Notes: generated by a model not told the origin, from the sequence alone. DNA of 64,000 nt from Typhlomys cinereus (GCA_023101885.1 JALPQD010000402.1:761017-825016); one strand, 5' to 3'. Shown: positions 26,107 through 40,138, numbered from the stretch's first letter. Made by a program: numbers and translations.

Positions 26107-26684
26107 GTTTATTATTTATCTACATGTTTATTATCACCTATCATCTAAATCTCTATGATCTGCCTATCATCTCTATTTTACCCATCATCTATTATTTATC
26201 TGTATCTGTTATCTATCATCTATCTATATCAATCATCTGCTATCAATATCTATCATCTATCAATAATATAACCCTTAATTTCTTAAGTTTGGTCATGAAT
26301 TTATCAACAACTTGAAGAAAAACTGTAACAATATCTCAATATCCATATGTAGATTTTTCTTCCATAGCAAGCACAATCACAAAGTTCATCATTCAATTTT
26401 CAGTCCCTCAGCCTCTCCTCTGCAGAAGCCCTGAAGTTGCCTTGAGTTCTGGACAATGTGTGACATGCTGAATAGAGGTGGCCAAGTCCCACAGTTAATT
26501 TGGATTCTAACAGACACACTATTACAACTCTTTGGTCAGACTCCTAAGCAGATTAGATTCTCCTAGCATGGCACTAACATCATCCATGTTAAGAGAGTCT
26601 TGAGGTTTCATGTGACACATGCCTTCCCTGCTAACCCAACAAAAACTTACCAAGGCACAGGAGGGTGGTGAGCTGAGGATCCAT
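16712..26684 (-). CDS. FCAR: FCAR (CD89), Fc receptor for IgA, complete
   Basis: Myeloid receptor that binds the IgA Fc and signals through FcR-gamma. Exons on the minus strand: 26684-26651 (starts MDPQLTTLLCLV, human-like), 25953-25921 (end of signal peptide, IQAQE), 24347-24066 (Ig D1, residues about 23-116), 20924-20643 (Ig D2, about 117-210), 16890-16712 (membrane and short tail). All introns are phase 1 with GT/AG ends; total 810 nt, 269 residues plus stop (human 287). D1 opens ELRIPTISAKPS and D2 opens GFYDKPVLSTEQD; D2 keeps SFQCSS, PQHQ and YRCYGWYNNNPYVWS. Each domain has its cysteine pair; D1 has an extra Cys (CQGTCKS). Sequons include NGS, NDT, NIS, NRT and NFT. KNLTRMVMAG keeps the membrane arginine (Arg224), then a hydrophobic run and LVENW as in human. 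The tail lacks signalling motifs, as in the family. Of the human IgA-contact positions in D1, Leu and Phe of the RRLKF segment are kept, but the Gly-His pair in the FG loop is replaced. Confidence 0.94.
17060..17660 (+). repeat. 'TCAAGTTGACA' repeat interrupted by antisense SINE
   Basis: The repeat body at about 17060-17190 and 17505-17660 is split by an antisense tRNA-derived SINE (about 17195-17505, TG-rich tail first). In FCAR intron 4. Confidence 0.55.
18000..18510 (+). repeat. SINE split by a small L1 tail
   Basis: A sense SINE begins at 18004 ('gctggagagatggttcgtgg') and its 3' half resumes at about 18336. Between them lies an L1 3' end: a purine tract, 'gtacctattgagcttgtata', then 'aatttaataaaagaaa'. 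Confidence 0.6.
19318..19480 (+). repeat. SINE 3' fragment with CA-rich tail
   Basis: 'attacccttgggcttccaca' is the SINE 3' body, followed by CA/TA-rich sequence. In FCAR intron 4. Confidence 0.55.
20105..20255. repeat. AT-rich low-complexity tract
   Basis: About 150 bases made almost only of A and T, about 390 bases beyond the FCAR D2 donor. Confidence 0.85.
20970..21520 (+). repeat. B1-like SINE followed by B2/B4-like SINE copies
   Basis: B1-like unit at about 20975-21085 ('gggagggtgaggcaggagga'), then two sense tRNA-derived units starting near 21110 and 21335 with 'gatcctcagaaacccacatg' and 'gattccccaaagtccacaca'. Confidence 0.6.
22075..22200 (-). repeat. B1-like SINE, antisense
   Basis: 'ttgagacagagtcttactat' followed by 'gtagcccaggttgaccttga' is the antisense B1/Alu signature. 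Confidence 0.75.
22443..22737 (+). repeat. tRNA-derived SINE, sense
   Basis: Starts 'agggatggagaaatagctta' and ends in CA units, then AATA units. In FCAR intron 3. Confidence 0.75.
22975..23060. repeat. AT-rich, self-complementary tract
   Basis: Runs of aaatttaaaaaattt-type sequence that are internally palindromic; likely structural noise of an AT-rich intron. Confidence 0.6.
23710..24012 (-). repeat. tRNA-derived SINE, antisense
   Basis: TG-rich start, then an antisense body ending 'caaggcaaaggctttaacct'. It ends about 55 bases from the FCAR D1 donor. Confidence 0.75.
24487..24870 (+). repeat. B4-like composite SINE with (GA)n tail
   Basis: tRNA-like head ('gttggtaaagtgcttgcctt'), B1-like middle ('agtgagagaccctgcttcaa') and about 40 GA units (24785-24868). 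This is the ID+B1 layout of B4 elements. In FCAR intron 2. Confidence 0.7.
25015..25360 (+). repeat. Unclassified interspersed repeat
   Basis: 'gtgtttatttggcttatggt' and 'ccagccatgacacagagcta' look like the ends of a repeat with LTR- or hAT-like phrasing. Family uncertain. In FCAR intron 2. Confidence 0.4.
26040..26280. repeat. (ATCT)n microsatellite with degenerate flanks
   Basis: About 12 perfect ATCT units at 26058-26106, continuing as imperfect ATCT/ATCA units to about 26265. In FCAR intron 1, about 100 bases upstream of exon 2. Confidence 0.9.
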
Positions 26685-26884
26685 GATGTTGTGCAGCCTG
26701 AGCCCAGTTGGAGTCCTGCTGGTTTGCACGAGCTGATAGCAGCTACTCTGGAGACAGCCAGACACACAGGAAGTGTGAAGCCCAAGTTCCTCATAGCAGG
26801 ATTTCCATACTTATTACTCCATAGGAAAGAGGAACGGCCCCTTCCTGAAAAACTTAGCTCTGGGCTGCTCTTGGGTGCAATCTA

Positions 26885-27475
26885 AGAAAATATCATTGAA
26901 TCCTCTCCCTCTACTGATATTTCTGATGAGGAAGGAAGGTTTTCCTCAAAGCATTGTCTAGTGGTATATAAGTGTACTTTCACATCAGATCCTTAATCCA
27001 AATTGAAGGGGATAGGACAGAACACAGTCACAGAGAGGTTTTAGCGTAGGACCATTGGTCATGAGCAGGAGGCTTTGACTACTCTTGACCTGTGTGTTTT
27101 CTTGACCACTCAAGGACTAAGTGTATTCACTTAGTTTTGATGAGGCACGCAGCAAACTCACATGGGACCTGCCTCCTAGTCAGAATATGGAGGAATTTGT
27201 TCTAAAGTATCTTTCCATCTTTAAATAAAGACCTGTCTATTTTATTTTTTGTTATTTTATATTTTAATTTAATTTTTTAACCTTTACCTTCAAATGCACC
27301 ACATATTTAGAAGTTGTGAGCCTTTTCTCACCACTTGGGAGACAATGCCACTTCTCTACTTTAGTTATTTTGTTTTGTTTTGGGCAGATTTGTGTTTTTT
27401 TCCCACTTAATTATACATATAAAGTATGGTATATATTTCACATTTATTATATATTTTCTGCATCTCTATCAAGTA
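26885..27475. other. Upstream flank of FCAR, no recognised feature
   Basis: Between FCAR exon 1 and the CTTT tract. Presumably contains regulatory sequence of FCAR, but I could not identify specific sites. Confidence 0.35.
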
Positions 27476-27477
<2 letters not shown>

Positions 27478-27574
<97 letters not shown>

Positions 27575-27650
27575 TGCTTGCTTACTCGCTTGCTTTCTTG
27601 CTTTCTTTCTTGCTTACTTGCTTTCTTGTGTCTTGCTCTTTTTCTTTCTC
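27478..27650. repeat. (CTTT)n microsatellite
   Basis: About 16 CTTT units at 27481-27545, then CT-rich and CTTG-type variants. It produces long spurious reading frames on both strands. Confidence 0.95.
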
Positions 27651-27774
27651 TTCCTCCCAATCTAATTCCCTGGAAGGTATGTTGGTTATATAAAACTACC
27701 TATTTTCCATTCTCATTCATTACTGTGTGGAATGTAAACTTGTGCAGCCAAAAAATATCATTTGGAGATGCAGA

Positions 27775-28050
27775 ATAGAAAGGTTTATTTGTGGGGAAGC
27801 CAAGGAAGAAATCTTGGGCTTCTAGATCTTGAGATTCTCTAGCCAAAGCTACTCAGACCTGTTCCCCTTCCCCAGTCAGTTCATGTTCCCCCTGAAGAAG
27901 CTGAGCAAGCTAGACTACAGAAGAAACCAGCAAAAGCTTTTATTGGAGGTCAAAAGAAAAGTAATTTGGGGGTGGGTCATTGCTTTAATAGGAATAAAAA
28001 TCAGAGGTACCTATACTCTTATGTCCACTCCTAGGTGAAAGCCTGAAGTA
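27775..28050. repeat. Repeat sharing a motif with 38.4 kb
   Basis: 'gctgagcaagctagac' and 'gaaaccagc' match closely with sequence just right of the LTR at 38409 (about 38410-38590). A shared interspersed repeat is the simplest reading. Confidence 0.45.
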
Positions 28051-28300
28051 CTCTAATTCAACATGCTACAGAAATAGTTACACAGCCATCCGTATTGATC
28101 CAGTATTCAAAATAGTCAGGAAACACAACCATCTATCTGTCATCAGATGCATGAATAAAGAAAGAAAGTGTGGTCCATATACACAATGAAATTGATGCAG
28201 TCATAAAAAACAAATGAAATCAGGACATTGGCAGCAAAGTGGGTGGACCTGGAAACCATTCTGTTAAGCCAGACTCAGAAAGATAAATATCATTCTTTCT
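28050..28300 (+). repeat. Old L1 ORF2 3'-end fragment
   Basis: 'gtgtggtccatatacacaat' followed by 'aagccagactcagaaagata' is the conserved C-terminal coding region of mammalian L1 ORF2, strongly diverged. A TG-rich tract follows at 28320-28555. Confidence 0.65.
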
Positions 28301-28820
28301 CTCAGCTGGGGACCTAGATTTAAATGTGTGCACATGAGTGTGTTTGTGTATGTTTAGTGTATGTGTGTGTGCATATCTGTATGTGTGTATATGGTGATGT
28401 GTGTCTCTATGTATCTCTGTGTCTATCTGTATCTGTATCTCTGTGTGTTTGTATATGTGTGTGATATGTGTCTGTCTATATGTATGTCTGTGTATGTCTC
28501 TGTGTGTTTGTATATGTAGATGTGTGTCTCTATATGTGTGTGTACTAGACAGACAATAAAAAGAGGGAGGAAGAAATCTTAAAGAAGCAAGAAATAGAGA
28601 GGGTAGGTTATACATGTAAAAGTAAAGCAGATGGGGAAGGAGCTGGGGGAAGAAAGAAACAACTGGAGTGGGGCAGAAGGCAGTAAAGGAGGGCAAGGAA
28701 TGAAGACAAACTGTAGTAACATATGTGACTGATAATACCATGATATAGTCCATTATGTGCCTAAAACATTTTAAAAAGAAATAGAAGTTGAGAAGATTGC
28801 TCAGGGGTTAAAACACTACA

Positions 28821-31566
<2,746 letters not shown>

Positions 31567-31841
31567 AAAACACTACACAAGCAAATGGGTCATACTCAAT
31601 ACCCCACATAAAATGACAGGGGGGGTGTCACAGCCAGTCTGTAGGTCCAGTGTCCAAAGGCAGATACTGGTAATACCAGAACAAGCCCATTGACAAGACT
31701 AGCCCTATTAATGAGTTCTGAGTTTTGTTAGAGACCCTTCCTCAAAAAGGGTAAAGTGAAAGAGTAACTGAGGATGATTTCTGATATTAACACATATGCA
31801 CGCACAATTCATGCACAACTGTGTATGCACATACACCTATA

Positions 31842-32185
31842 CATATGGATATGCTGCTAAAGGTACTAAGATCCTTGGAGACAAGGGATTGACAGCCACA
31901 GTAGTGTTCCTATGCTTAAGGAGAACACAGGAAAGGACTCTGGGAAATGCCACTGGGTCCTTGCACCTCATCAGAGAGGAGGACCCAGAGGAGAGTTTGG
32001 CATGCATATTAAAGGATGCTTTGGGGAAGAGAGGGGGAAGCACTGGGGGATGGGAAGGGAGGGGGAGGGGAGGAGGGAACAGGAGGGTAAGGGGATGGAG
32101 GGAGGGAGGGAACCGGTGTATCTGTTAAGTTTGTATGAGTGGAAATAAAAATAAATAAATAAATAAATAATTATAATAATAAAAA
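31842..32185 (+). mobile_element. 5'-truncated L1, 3' UTR only
   Basis: 'cagccacagtagtgttccta' and 'ctcatcagagaggaggaccc' match the other L1 3' UTRs here, followed by a purine tract (32020-32115) and AAAT/AAT units. Flanks share imperfect 'gcacatacacc/gcatacaccc' sequence, a possible worn target duplication. Confidence 0.85.
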
Positions 32186-32189
32186 ACAT

Positions 32190-33060
32190 GTGGATGTGCA
32201 TACACCCTATGCATACATATGAAAACAGAAAAAAGAACAGGCAAAAAATTGACAATGTTCTAATATCTTATTTATTCTTTTGTTCTCATTTGATAAGGAA
32301 TGGGTGGAGAGAAATATAATAGCTGGGTTGCATCCTTGTCTGTCTTTCACAAGAGGAGAGAAGCAATCAGCAAGTCTTGGAGTTTAGAAGCAGAACCTGA
32401 TTTGAAACACCATCTTCCGTGCTTGAAAAGGATGTGGCTGTCTAGATGGAGGACAGTCTTACCATGTGGTTTGATTCTAGGAACTTCCCTGGGCCATGTC
32501 TGTTAACAGGGTACAAATAGAACTGACTAAGAATGACCTTTGAGACAGTGGAGTTGTGTTTGTTTTCTTCCTCTTTTGGAAGGAAAATGGAATATAGCCT
32601 CGAAATTCTTCCACACCTCATTCTGCTCTTTTAAGCACTTTAAAATCTTTCATTGAATTTTTCTTTGACAATTTCATATACACACACAGTGCATACATAG
32701 TGCATGTACATGTATGTACACAGTACATAGTAATGACTGTAGCTTCTGCTGTCCCATTCCTATGACACATCCTTTTATCACACTCAGATCTTTTTGTTTG
32801 GGACTCACTAGGTTTAACCAGTCATCCACATGTCTATGGGTTGGTAAGGATCTATGGTAACCTGGTGGGTTCCTCAGTGGGAACATTAGTGAACTTACTA
32901 ACTTCTACTCCCTCAAATCCATCATTAGTTAATAGCTCAGCAGGGTTGGTCAGGGCACCGGGTCCCTCTCAGATGATTACAGATGAAAGCCTAATTTTAA
33001 CCTAGATTTAAGAGCAGCAAAATCCTTTCAGAACTGTATTTTTTGCATATACTCATATGC
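32190..33060. other. Intergenic, no recognised feature
   Basis: No gene, RNA or clear repeat boundary seen; some phrasing near 32640-32880 suggests old L1. Confidence 0.4.
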
Positions 33061-33091
33061 TGTGTATGCATGTGAATGTTTGCATGTTTAA

Positions 33092-33134
<43 letters not shown>

Positions 33135-33434
33135 TGTGTGTAGGGGTGACATATGTACGGAGGCCAGAAGCTGACCCTAGGAGTCTTCTTTGATCAGTCT
33201 CTACCTTATTATTGAGCCAGGATTTCTCACTTAAACCCAGAGTTTGATGGTTCTGCTAATGTAGCTAGTCAGATTACTCTGAGGATCCTCCTCTTGCCTT
33301 CCAGCATGCACTGCAATTACAGGAGGGTTGCCATTACCTACCCAGAATTTACGTGAACTAGGTGTCTGAACTTCAAGTCCTCATGCTTGCACAGCAAGCA
33401 TTGCACCTTCAGAATCATCTCTCCAGCACTTCTT
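33060..33434 (-). repeat. tRNA-derived SINE, antisense, (TG)n tail
   Basis: About 24 TG units at 33094-33141, then a body ending 'catctctccagcacttct'. The end supplied the target of the next L1. Confidence 0.7.
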
Positions 33435-33839
33435 TTTTTATATATAATTTTTTTCATTTTTTATTATTATTTCTGCTCATACAAACTTAATATGTACACA
33501 GGTTCCCTTCCTCCCTCTTCCTCCCCCTACCCCCCTGCTCCCCCTCCCCTCACCCCTCCCTGCCCATCCCCCAGTGCCTCCCCCCCAATCCCGGGAGAAT
33601 CCTTTAATGTGCATGCCAGACTCTCCTCTGGGCCCTCCTCTCTGATGACGTACAAGGACCCAGTGGCTTTTCCCTGAACCCTTTCTCGTGTTCCCCTTAA
33701 GCATAGGAACACTACTATGGCTGTCAATTCCTTGCCTCCAAGGATCTTGGTGCCTTTAGCATATGCTAGACTTTATGGGGTCAATAGTGTGTGGGACATT
33801 GCTCAGGGCATGCAAAGACTTATTATGATTGCTTCGGCC
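33435..33839 (-). mobile_element. 5'-truncated L1, antisense
   Basis: T-rich start, pyrimidine tract and antisense L1 3' UTR. A 15-bp direct repeat TCTCCAGCAYTTCTT at 33420-33434 and 33840-33854 (one mismatch) marks a clean target duplication. Confidence 0.92.
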
Positions 33840-34264
33840 TCTCCAGCATTTCTTGAGCCTTACTAGATCTTACCAGCTCTAGCATAGACCTTAGCAAAGA
33901 TTTCCAACAAACACTGTGTATTCTACGGTCCCTACTACAACTAATCATTTTTTTGTCAGTATTATGAGAAGTCAGTCATGACAAGAAGTAATGAATGAAT
34001 GTGGCTGCATTCTAATAAAACTTTATTAAAAAATAGGTCGGAGAGAAGAATGACATTTAGGCTGTAGATTGATGATACTCTAACCCACAAATGTGGATTT
34101 CATATTTTTTACTTAGAAAAAAACACCTGTGTATACATGTATATGTTCCAAGGCTTGTCTGGAACTCACTATGTAGCTCAATCTGACACAAAAATCAAGG
34201 AAATCTTCCTGTTTCATTTTTCCTAAGTACTGGAATGACACGTTCTATATTTCATTTTATTTGT

Positions 34265-35070
34265 TGCACACATGTGTGTATGTTACATATATGTAAGCAG
34301 ACACTTAAGTGTATTCCCAAGGGTGACACTAGGAATCATTCTGGATTGCTTTACTTTCTCATTTTGTGGAACTCAGGTTCCCGCTGTGAAGCCCAAGTTC
34401 CCACCAGCAAGAAGCGGCAAACTCTCCTGCAGGCACCAACTCACCGCGGGTGGGCTGACCAGAGCCTGCCTGCATATCTCACCTTTTGGTCTTCTTTGAA
34501 CTCACCCCTTGTGCTGAACAAACTCTTCTACAGCTGTGTCAACTCACCACGGGTGGGCTGACCAGAGACTGCCTGCATATCTCACCTTTTGGACTTCTTT
34601 AAGCTTCTCACCCTGGGCGTGCTGGGAACCGCCTGGGGCGAGGTTATCGGCTGAAACATCTGTGAACCAACTCAACCTCCCTGTATGTAGTGTAGTGGAA
34701 TTTTTACTGCATGTAATTGCTCAAACACAGTTGCTGTCCTATAAAAACTCTGCCCCAAATTCAGTCGGGGCCGTTCTCTTTTGCTTGAGCAGGGAGACGG
34801 ACCTGGCACGCGCCAGTTTAATAAATCTTGCCTCATGTCTTTACAGCAATCTAGTGGTTCTCGTGTCTCCTTCGGGGTCTGGGTAAGGGGCCTGAAGGAA
34901 CTTCGGTTCCAACAATTTCTTTACTCTGGGGTTTCCCAGGCTCCACTTTCCAGGGCTGGAATTGCAGGTCACCACCATTTCTGTCCAGCATTTTTACATG
35001 GGATCTGAACTCAGGTCCTTTTGCTTGTGAGACAAAGACTAATCTCCTAAACCACCTCCTCAGCTTTACT
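34265..35070 (-). repeat. Antisense SINE split by a solo LTR
   Basis: SINE tail half at about 34265-34364, promoter half at 34915-35070; joining them restores the usual 'ttactttctcatttctttactctgg'-like order. The LTR between has a 4-bp target duplication. Confidence 0.75.
34365..34914 (+). mobile_element. Solo LTR (class I-type endogenous retrovirus)
   Basis: A 550-bp element starts TGTGGAAC and ends GTTCCAACA, flanked by ATTT (34361-34364 and 34915-34918). It has a TATA-like 'cctataaaaactctgc' near 34739, an AATAAA near 34821, and an internally repeated block 'gggtgggctgaccagag' at about 34449 and 34552. A 4-bp duplication is typical of class I (gammaretrovirus-like) elements. No internal coding sequence remains. 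Confidence 0.88.
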
Positions 35071-35119
35071 TTAAAAATATTTTACAATTATTTTTGCATG
35101 GTTGATGATAATTTACAAC

Positions 35120-35255
35120 CAAATGGCTTAATGGAATAAGGGGTTTCATTCTTGTTTATGATTTTTGGTTACAGTTCCTTGTCCAGTTTGGCAAGAGAAA
35201 CCACACCAATACGAGGGGCCCAGGAATCCATATACACACAAGATTTTTTTCTTTT

Positions 35256-35302
<47 letters not shown>

Positions 35303-35800
35303 TAGAGGGCACTGAGTGTGACTAATGAGGCTAAACGGTGACTTTGAGAGTCATCCTGGATTGCTTCAACCTCCTTTATACTTTACTCTGGGATTTCTCA
35401 GGTTCTGCCTTCCAGAGCTGGAAGTGCAGGACACCACCATTTCTACCTAGCGTTTTTACTTGGGAACCAGGATCTGAACTTAGCTCCTTCTGCTTATGAA
35501 GCAGAATCTTAATCCTGGAGCCATCTCTTCAGCCCATGGAGAGGGACAATACTTACTTTCCAGACCAGTATATCTGGCCAAGTATATTGAGGACTGCCAA
35601 CTTCCTTAACCATTTCCCTCCATCTTATTCACCTGCTGGACTAGTCCCATCCACCATGGCTGACCCTTCCTCATCTATTAAACAGTCTCCCAAAGACTTA
35701 CCCAGGGCTCACCTCAGCTGCTATGTTTTTTACAAATGTGTTCAGAGCTCAAACATTCAAGTCGGAATTAATATGTGTATCTAACTATGAGAGAGAAAGA
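35120..35800 (+). repeat. 'TCAAGTTGACA' repeat interrupted by antisense SINE
   Basis: Repeat halves at about 35120-35240 and 35540-35790; an antisense SINE with about 22 TG units (35258-35300) lies between them (about 35245-35537). Confidence 0.6.
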
Positions 35801-35848
35801 GAAATATGTGTACTGCAGTATGTGTATTGACATAAAAGGACAACTTCT

Positions 35849-36007
35849 TTTTTTAAATTTTTTTTCCACTTATACAAACTTGATAGGTACCCTATTCCCC
35901 TCCCTCCCTCCACCCCTCCCTAGATCCCCTTGCTCCCTCCTCCCTTTTCCTCTTCCTTTCCCCCCCTCCCTCCTTTTCTCCCAGTGCCCCCCCATTCCTG
36001 GAGCATC
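35849..36007 (-). mobile_element. Very short 5'-truncated L1, antisense
   Basis: T-rich start, 'actcttatacaaacttgata'-like L1 end and pyrimidine tract, 159 bp. Perfect 15-bp target duplication AAAAGGACAACTTCT at 35834-35848 and 36008-36022. Confidence 0.92.
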
Positions 36008-36139
36008 AAAAGGACAACTTCTGAAGTAGGTATTCTTCTACATGTGGGCTCCAGGATTGAACTTAGGTCACCAGGCTTGCTTGCAGGCACACTCACCTTC
36101 TACCCACATCAGTCCAAGTTCTATATTTTAATAAAAAGT

Positions 36140-36537
36140 TTATAACATAATCCTTCTGAACTTGTTTTTCTTAATTTTTAGGAGTTTTATTAATTGTACA
36201 GTGACTTCATTATGACATGTGCCTACATGCTTACAATGTACTATTGTTTCAGTACCTTCATAAAATATACTTGGATGACACTGACCTCCTTGCTACTTTT
36301 TTCTCCCCACCACTTCTTCTCTTTTTTCTACTTCACATGTCTACTAACCTCTTTTTTACTTTATGACCTGTTTCTACCCCCAGATTCCATTAATGAGCGA
36401 AAACATGCGATATCTGTCTCCGTGAGATGAGACTGTCTTGCTTCTTTTAACATGATGGTCTCTAGTTTATCTAGTTTCTTATAATTTTTTTTATTTATTT
36501 TATTCAATTGTGTGTGTGTGTGCATGTGTGTATGTAT

Positions 36538-36574
<37 letters not shown>

Positions 36575-37010
36575 ACCACGGGCGAATTCGGGAACCACCA
36601 TGGACCGCCTCTACCTCTTCCTTGTTTACTCTGCCCTGGGATTCACAGGCTCCGCCCTACTAGGACCAGAAACACAGGCCGCCCCCCCTTCCATCCTGCA
36701 TCTATACATCTATACGTGGGGTCTAGGATCTGAATTCAGGACCTTCCACCTGCAAAGCAGAGACTTAACCCCTGAGCCACCTCTCCAGCCCCTATCTAGT
36801 TTCTTATAAACAGTTTAATTTTGTTCTTTGTGGCTGAATAAGACTCTGTCATGTGTCCAGATCTTGTCATCTTTGTCCATGTCTGAGCCCATCTTACTGC
36901 ACGGATATAGGGTCAGGTGTTTATGGCTCTGATAATGAAGTAGTACTTTGTTGCTTTTTGCTGCGGTCCTGGAGCAAACACATGTCCTTTCCCATGTTTA
37001 AAAATTAAGA
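36140..37010 (-). repeat. Old L1 interrupted by a young antisense SINE
   Basis: Antisense L1 phrases ('tgatggtctctagtttatct', 'ttgtggctgaataagactct') flank a young antisense SINE at about 36485-36793, which has a TG tract (36540-36571). Confidence 0.65.
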
Positions 37011-37034
37011 TTGTTTCTTGGTTAAGAGTTGGAT

Positions 37035-37345
37035 ACATGAGATTGGGGAGATGGCATGGTGGTTGAAAACCCTTGTCTCAGATTCTGTATTAAAATATCA
37101 AGGAAGTGAAATTCTAGCCCTGGAAGGCAGAGTCTGGAAATCCCCAGAGCAAGGAGACTAGCCTGACTAGCTAATGTTGTGCTCTGGGATTTAATTAGAG
37201 ACCCAGGCTCTCAACAGTAAGGTGGAAGAGTGACTGAGGACACATATGTAAGTACATTTGTGTATATGTATGCACACTCACATGTGACGCACATGTACAC
37301 AGGCATCTGTACACACACACGCACCACATACATTAAGGGAAAAAA
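37035..37345 (+). repeat. tRNA-derived SINE, sense, diverged
   Basis: Starts 'gagattggggagatggcatg', keeps 'gctctgggatttaattagag', ends in a CA-rich tract. Confidence 0.7.
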
Positions 37346-37617
37346 GGTTGGATACTTGTGGATGACTGTCTATCACCAGGGTTCCTCTGAAAAGCTCTGA
37401 TTTTTCACAGTACTAGAGAAAGGTGAGTAGGAGACCTTTAAGATCATTACAGAAAAACAACAGGGAAGAACCAAAGGGCACTTAGAGGTTTAGAACAGGT
37501 ACTAAGAGAGAGTCTCAGGATATTCTCTCCAAAGCTGAGCCCACCTGATATTTGTTCTGGTATCTTTTCTGTACCTTGGGTTCCTGAGTTTTAAGATATT
37601 CCTGGCAAGCAATTCAG

Positions 37618-38409
37618 TGCTGTGTCCTTATCCAACCATGCTGTTTTGACAAGGTCTGGCATGGCAGAAATATTGTTTCAAGGAAACATTTTCTGGAAAA
37701 AGGACATGGCATTATTTGAAATAAATAAGAAAAATTAGGAAAATATGGGAATAGTCAGGCCTTAGTGTTACTGCCTGCCTCAGTGTTACTGTCTCCTTCT
37801 AGCCTAAAGCCTGCTAGGTGGGAAGTGACACATTAACATCTACATGGGCAGTTGCTAGGTGCTAGATACTCTCTCTATGTAAATTAAGTTTTGCCTCTGG
37901 CAGGAGGATTCCTCCCTTCTACCTCCTGCATATTCTTAGATCTTTTTATTGTTGTTTTTCTCAGTACTAGCTAGTATACAGTCCCTTCCCCACACATTTG
38001 ATGTTTACACATAAACCAGAGAAAATCTGCTTTGAAACATTCATTGTCCCTTTGCTTTTAACAACTGAGTGTCATGCCTGCTTTAACTCTACCTGGAGAC
38101 ATCATGTCTGTTCCAACACAGAAAATATATGTCACCTCTGCTCTTCCTTTGTTACCTGGAATGAATAGGTTTTACATAATCCTGTAAAGAATTTGATCCT
38201 GGTTTTCTTTGATGTTTTCCCTATGGGCATGGTGACATATCCTCTGGCCTTTACTCTCGATTTTCTAAAGTATATAAATGCTGCAAAAAATTTCAATTAA
38301 GAGTTCAGATTAACTCAGCCCAGAGAGCTGTCTGTCTGTCTCCATTTGCCGTTGCCCATCTTGTCGAGGGGAACCCTGGATTTGAGGTTGCAGCGCTTGG
38401 ACTGCAACA
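37618..38409 (+). mobile_element. Solo LTR (792 bp, 6-bp target duplication)
   Basis: Begins TGCTGTGTCC and ends CTGCAACA, flanked by ATTCAG (37612-37617) and GTTCAG (38410-38415). A TATA-like 'agtatataaatgctgc' lies near 38268. Its two ends match the two ends of the nested element at 48555-50172. A 6-bp duplication fits class II (betaretrovirus/IAP-like) integration. Confidence 0.82.
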
Positions 38410-38639
38410 GTTCAGCTTCCTTCTACTTCCCCCAGAAGCTCAGGTTCTTGGCACAGAAGTTGAGCAAGCTAGATTTACAGAGGCAGAAACCAGCAGAAGT
38501 TATCAGAGGCAAAAAAGGAGAAGCATTCTACACAAAGGTCATTTCTCAAGACAGGTGTTACTTCTCTATTGTTACTTCCTTATGTGTAAGTTGACTTTCA
38601 GGAAGTGTTCCCAAGCAGTTTGCTTTTCTTTTCCCCACG

Positions 38640-40138
38640 TTAATTTTTATTTTTTTAGTGCTGCATACATGAATACTTTTTATTAATTTTATTAATTTTT
38701 TTATTTTCAACCCTTAATTCCCAGTCCCATCCCTTTTTCGTTTTGCAAACCTTTATCTCCTCTGCCAAACTCCCTTCTATTTTCAAGTTTTTTTTCAGCT
38801 ATAGCACAATTCAAGTTTATTCCATTCATTTTTCCACCACACAACTTAAAACACAGTATTAGCATGAGGGTGTACATAAAGTAAGGTACTTTGTCAAAAG
38901 TAATGACATCATGGACAGATGAACTCAAATGTACCCAAAATACACAAAACAGTAGTCTTCTTCCCTTCTGCTTAGAACGATGATTGTTTTTCCATTTGCA
39001 AAATGGAAAATCAGGACAACTTAAATTTTTAAATTTTGGATGCAAAACACTGCAATTGCTTATTTATGTAGGAGGGTACTTGTCATAGTTAGGCACAGGT
39101 GTCAACTTGACTGTTGAGGGTTTGAGCTCTGGGCACAGTTGTAGAGAGTTAATGGTTGAGTTAAGCCCAGAGCAAACCTTGCAAGAGATTGTCTAGTTGA
39201 GGGGGAAGACCCAGCCTGGATTAGGCCCTGGATAAAACACAGAGAGCTGGCTGAGAGAGTTGGCATCCTTCTGTCCACTTGGCCAGACATGCTGGTCTGG
39301 CAAGTAAGGATTGTCCATTTCTCAGCTGTTATGTAGTGATGGTGTGGCCAGTTCCCTCAGCCCTGGTGTTGGTGCACGCTCTCCTGTCAAGCTGTACTGA
39401 GAACTGTAACCCAAATGTCTTAAGGAAATAAACTCCTTGTTCCCTTAAGCTGTTTGATGGTCATTTATCAGCAACTATGCAGACGAACTGCAATAGCACT
39501 CTTACCAGATTCTTCTACACATGACCAAGGACAAAATATTGCATGAAAGAAAATGGCAGCAAAGAAAAAAATCAAATAGGTACATAAAAATTTCAAATAC
39601 TTTGCCTGGGGAAAGAAATCAGTGAACCAAAAGGCCTACTGATTTGCAACTTCCATGTGACACTGTTTCCTCTGTGCTCAGGTGTGTACTACACACAGAA
39701 CTATGTATGCAGGTGTGGTAAGTAGAACTGATAAGTAGATGCCAGCCTGAAAGTTTGCATGTAAACTAGCTGCTAACAGGCAAATGATCTATTTGTATTT
39801 GATACAATGCATATGAAATGATGGATTTAACCCAAAACTACAGAACATACAAGTTGCTTTTTTTTCTGAGATGTTAATTATTAGTATTTAGTGGAGAGCA
39901 AACTTATGCTTTTGCTAATGCATGTAGTAACAAAAGCAGACACCTTAGCTTCCTTTACTCAAAAATATGAACATTAAATGTTATGAATTTCTCTTTTCCA
40001 AGTGGTTTAAAAATACATTATAAATAAGCTAGTTAAAAAAAAAGTAAACCATCTTGATCAGTCTATCCTATATTATTTTTTTGAGCAATTGTTTTGTAAT
40101 TAGAGAGGTTAAAAATGGCCAAAAAAAAAAGAAGCAGG
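38640..40138. other. Unassigned sequence with one embedded repeat
   Basis: A T-rich start at about 38643 leads into non-repetitive-looking sequence, interrupted at about 39075-39500 by an antisense 'TCAAGTTGACA' repeat. A minus-strand frame of 112 codons (39045-38707) has no recognisable domain. The T-rich left end fits an antisense 3'-UTR retrocopy, but I cannot name a parent gene. Confidence 0.35.
39075..39500 (-). repeat. 'TCAAGTTGACA' family repeat, antisense
   Basis: 'caggtgtcaacttgactgtt' starts the antisense copy, which ends near 'catttatcagcaactatgca'. Confidence 0.6.

Noticed and set aside
27316..27778. Long reading frames of 125-132 codons on the plus strand
   Set aside because: They are frames through a CTTT microsatellite, all Ser/Phe/Leu, with no coding signal.
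28220..28753. 177-codon minus-strand frame rich in His and Thr
   Set aside because: Produced by a TG-rich tract next to an L1 fragment; no domain.
38707..39045. 112-codon minus-strand frame as a real gene
   Set aside because: No recognisable domain, no splice or promoter context, flanked by repeats; recorded only as unassigned sequence.
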